The notes under the pieces are model-generated. The model was not told where the DNA came from. It saw only the letters and a list, made by a program, of their open reading frames with translations, and did not search any database. This document shows, piece after piece, positions 34,107 to 35,923 of a stretch of DNA of 35,923 nucleotides. The position numbers were made by a program, and so were the translations under genes. The stretch covers positions 1-35,923 of the forward strand of contig JAQICC010000399.1 in the NCBI GenBank assembly GCA_027858735.1. Reading direction: 5' to 3'. Position 1 is the first letter of the stretch, and each line of letters starts with the position of its first letter. This DNA is from Salinivirgaceae bacterium (GTDB lineage: Bacteria > Bacteroidota > Bacteroidia > Bacteroidales > SZUA-534).

Positions 34107-34330
34107 TAAAGGGTAAAAGTTAAAGTTTGTGTAACTAATTTCTTAGCCTTGCTTGTTACAGATTTACTTCTTATTTCGGAAAACATTAAATTTACTGCGT
34201 CGCCAAGGTTTTCCTTAGCCTCCTCAATAGTTTCCCCCTGACTATTTATTCCCTCAATTTCTCTAATATATGCTATGTACCCACCTTCATCACATGGTTC
34301 AAATACTGCCGTTAATTCTATATTACTCAT
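34106..34330 (-). CDS. hicB: HicB-type antitoxin
   Basis: This 74-residue protein has the HicB partial-RNase-H-like N-terminal domain (ELTAVFEPCDEGGYIAYIREIEGINSQGETIEEAKENLGDAV), which binds the toxin. No DNA-binding C-terminal domain is obvious; the tail is short and basic (SKSVTSKAKKLVTQ). It may regulate its own transcription only weakly or through another site. It precedes hicA with a one-base overlap and follows the WecA-like gene across a 103-base gap holding a degenerate CACGAATT repeat. Confidence 0.88.
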   Translation of the reverse strand: MSNIELTAVFEPCDEGGYIAYIREIEGINSQGETIEEAKENLGDAVNLMFSEIRSKSVTSKAKKLVTQTLTFTL

Positions 34331-34349
34331 ATTTCATTTTTATCAACCA

Positions 34350-34396
34350 ATCTTGCTAACACAGACAAGATAAACAAATTTACATGAATTATTCCC
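34350..34396. repeat. Degenerate CACGAATT-type repeat (R5)
   Basis: TAACACAGACAAGATAAACAAATTTACATGAATT resembles the other copies only loosely (ACAAATTTACATGAATT). It lies upstream of the HicB gene. I give it low confidence as a member. Confidence 0.35.
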
Positions 34397-34433
34397 TATC
34401 TCAAAGCCTAAATGAAGTTATACTAGTAAACCT

Positions 34434-35414
34434 TTAATCCTTTGGAAAAGCAAAAATTTTATCAACCCTCCAATTCACAAAGAAAAGCAATCCTATTGAT
34501 ACTATCAATGCCATAATATCTTGTTGCAAATAAAAATGATTTAATAAAACTATTCCTATAAGCATTAAATTTATAATAATCGCATAAATATCCACCTTCA
34601 AATGAGACCATCCTGCTCTAGTTAACCTTTGATATCCATGCTTACGATGCGCTTTACTTAGTTGTTCTTTATTTTTCCATCGTCTGAATAAGGTGTAAGT
34701 TGCATCAAACCAAAATAGAGAAGTAAGTATTAACCAATTAACCATATTCAATTCTAACGAATTGTGAAAGTAAATTCCAAGCACTATAAGTATAAAGCCC
34801 AGTTGCGTACTACCCACATCGCCCATAAATATTTTTGCTTTGGGCCAGTTCCAAACCAAAAATCCAGCAACAGCTGCTATTAACAATCCTAAGAATGAAC
34901 TTCCTGAAATAATAAGCATTCCTACCGTCACTAAAATCGCTTCTTGAGATGCATAGGCATCAATTCCATCAAGGAAGTTGTAAAGATTTATAAACCAAAT
35001 GATTCCAATAAAAGCCCCAAACGTAAATATCCATAGCACAAATGGATTTTGTATCTCTGGTAATAAATTAAACCCACCTAAGAAATACAAAGCTCCTGCT
35101 GCAGAAATAGCCTGAGCTAACATACGAACCTTGGGTGTTAAGTCTAGTACGTCATCAAATGCACTTACTATTGCTAAAACAATACCTGAGAGTAATGCGA
35201 AAAATAAGTTTTGTTCAATCTGTCCTTTCCAAAACAAATAACCTAAGCCTAAAAACCAAACTATTACAATGGCTAAACCTCCACCACGTGGTGTTGGTAT
35301 GGTGTGAGAACTGCGCTCATTGGGATTGTCAATAATGTTTTTTTTGAGGGCAAGGAGGCGGACTAAGTAGGTTAGAGCGACGGAAAGTATAAGTGATATT
35401 ATATAAACTATCAT
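34434..35414 (-). CDS. Undecaprenyl-phosphate sugar-1-phosphate transferase (WecA/MraY family)
   Basis: This 326-residue polytopic enzyme transfers a sugar-1-phosphate (often GlcNAc-1-P) from a UDP-sugar to undecaprenyl phosphate, which starts polysaccharide synthesis. It has family signatures KNIIDNPNERSSHTIPTPRGGG, FDDVLDLTPKVRMLAQ, the catalytic-site phrase NLYNFLDGIDA and WPKAKIFMGDVGSTQLGF. The C-terminal loop KAHRKHGYQRLTRAG is also typical. About ten membrane helices are visible. It is the first gene of the minus-strand locus, with the fusion gene's PGT domain downstream as a second possible initiator. Which one starts the actual polymer is not decided by the sequence. Confidence 0.93.
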   Translation of the reverse strand: MIVYIISLILSVALTYLVRLLALKKNIIDNPNERSSHTIPTPRGGGLAIVIVWFLGLGYLFWKGQIEQNLFFALLSGIVLAIVSAFDDVLDLTPKVRMLAQAISAAGALYFLGGFNLLPEIQNPFVLWIFTFGAFIGIIWFINLYNFLDGIDAYASQEAILVTVGMLIISGSSFLGLLIAAVAGFLVWNWPKAKIFMGDVGSTQLGFILIVLGIYFHNSLELNMVNWLILTSLFWFDATYTLFRRWKNKEQLSKAHRKHGYQRLTRAGWSHLKVDIYAIIINLMLIGIVLLNHFYLQQDIMALIVSIGLLFFVNWRVDKIFAFPKD

Positions 35415-35428
35415 AATAAAAATATTTT

Positions 35429-35460
35429 AGCCACGAATTACACTAATTTTCACGAATTAT
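35429..35460. repeat. CACGAATT-type intergenic repeat (R6)
   Basis: AGCCACGAATTACACTAATT followed by TTCACGAATTAT repeats the unit at 9 and 10 base spacing, the same pattern as R1. It lies 14 bases upstream of the WecA-like gene start. Confidence 0.75.
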
Positions 35461-35573
35461 GAAAGAAAAAAATCATTATACCGAAAGCCTACTGGATATT
35501 TTGAATTAAAACATCCCCTTCCCCAATTTATCATTTTGTTAACATTCATTTACATTAATTGCTTATTATGTGA

Positions 35574-35611
35574 TTGATGAACACCATTAATTTATTATAT
35601 TTGCAAATATA
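35574..35611 (+). promoter_or_regulatory. Consensus Bacteroidota promoter with overlapping palindrome
   Basis: TTG at 35574-35576, exactly 19 bases, then TATATTTG at 35596-35603 fits the TTG-N19-TAnnTTTG promoter perfectly. The -7 box forms half of the perfect palindrome TATATTTGCAAATATA (35596-35611), a candidate repressor site. Transcription would begin about 15 bases before the ATG at 35625. Confidence 0.7.
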
Positions 35612-35624
35612 CAATAACAATATA

Positions 35625-35923
35625 ATGGAGAAATTATTTTTAAAATCAAACCGGAAAATTGAAGAAATAGATTTAACCTTTCAACGATTTCTAATAAGTA
35701 AAAATTTATTTACACACCGCTTAGTTGCTATTAAAGGGGCACGTGGCACAGGTAAAACAACTTTGCTATTACAGTATGCTAAAAAGTTTTTACCTATTGA
35801 TAACACGGTGCTATATTTTGCTATGGACGATCTATTCTTTACAAGGAATACCTTATACAGTTTGGCCGAACAATTTTTTATAAACAATGGAAAACACTTG
35901 CTTATTGATGAAGTTCACAAATA
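35625..35923 (+). CDS. AAA-type ATPase (partial, cut by the window edge)
   Basis: The first 99 residues of an ATPase are present, starting MEKLFLKSNRKIEEIDLTFQ. Walker A is GARGTGKTT at residues 38-46 and the last residues seen, HLLIDEVHK, are the Walker B. This layout, with the B motif about 50 residues after A, matches the AAA_14/DUF4143-type ATPases common in Bacteroidota and archaea. The rest, including a possible C-terminal nuclease-like domain, lies beyond the window. It is divergent from the polysaccharide locus and has its own consensus promoter. Confidence 0.85.
   Translation, partial: MEKLFLKSNRKIEEIDLTFQRFLISKNLFTHRLVAIKGARGTGKTTLLLQYAKKFLPIDNTVLYFAMDDLFFTRNTLYSLAEQFFINNGKHLLIDEVHK

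Noticed and set aside
30417-35460. CRISPR array
   Set aside because: The CACGAATT repeats are short, degenerate and scattered between genes, without unique spacers of constant length; no cas genes are present.
1-35923. Insertion sequences, tRNA or rRNA genes
   Set aside because: No transposase motif, no cloverleaf-type sequence and no rRNA-like text were seen on either strand by reading.

Overview
The window comes from a low-GC member of the Bacteroidota, most likely Bacteroidales/Marinilabiliales-like. Supporting signs are exact TAnnTTTG -7 promoter boxes in front of several genes, few Shine-Dalgarno sequences, lipoproteins with Bacteroidota-style lipoboxes, a fur-purA gene pair, an S9B dipeptidyl peptidase together with a POT transporter, and intergenic CACGAATT repeats. 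No rRNA, tRNA, CRISPR array or transposase gene was seen.

Layout. (1) 0.4-6.3 kb, + strand: a Fur-family regulator, adenylosuccinate synthase (purA), a PKD/polysaccharide-deacetylase-like lipoprotein and a ClC-type channel with CBS domains. (2) 6.4-8.6 kb: a divergent pair made of an LVIVD-repeat lipoprotein and a secreted or outer-membrane protein. (3) 15.8-8.6 kb, - strand: a probable operon of dipeptidyl peptidase IV, a GT39-type membrane glycosyltransferase, PepD and a POT peptide transporter. Apart from the glycosyltransferase this is a complete peptide-scavenging route. (4) 16.3-25.2 kb: an ECF sigma factor with a small downstream gene, uvrA, a universal stress protein/prohibitin pair, a nucleoside phosphorylase, a SirB1-like protein and a Wzz-like membrane protein. 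(5) 35.4-25.2 kb, - strand: a surface-polysaccharide locus. It holds a WecA/MraY-like initiating transferase, a HicBA toxin-antitoxin module, two Uma2-family genes, an O-antigen polymerase/ligase-like protein fused to an initiating sugar transferase, a PLP aminotransferase, a Wzx-like flippase, two glycosyltransferases and a hexapeptide acyltransferase. (6) The right edge cuts an AAA ATPase gene that has a textbook Bacteroidota promoter.

How the genes work together. In region 5 a lipid-linked repeat unit would be started by the WecA-like enzyme and/or the PglC-like domain of the fusion. It would be extended by the GT2 and GT4 enzymes, decorated by the aminotransferase product and the acyltransferase, flipped by Wzx and polymerised or ligated by the Wzy/WaaL-like half of the fusion. 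The convergent Wzz-like protein could set chain length. In region 3 the peptidase releases dipeptides, the transporter imports them and PepD cleaves them.

The most unusual points are the polymerase/ligase-initiator fusion, a run of 10 G in the coding strand of the aminotransferase (a candidate phase-variation switch), accessory genes (Uma2, HicBA) each bracketed by CACGAATT repeats within the polysaccharide locus, and three copies of a MITE-like intergenic element with terminal inverted repeats. All functional calls are by reading protein motifs; no database search was run.
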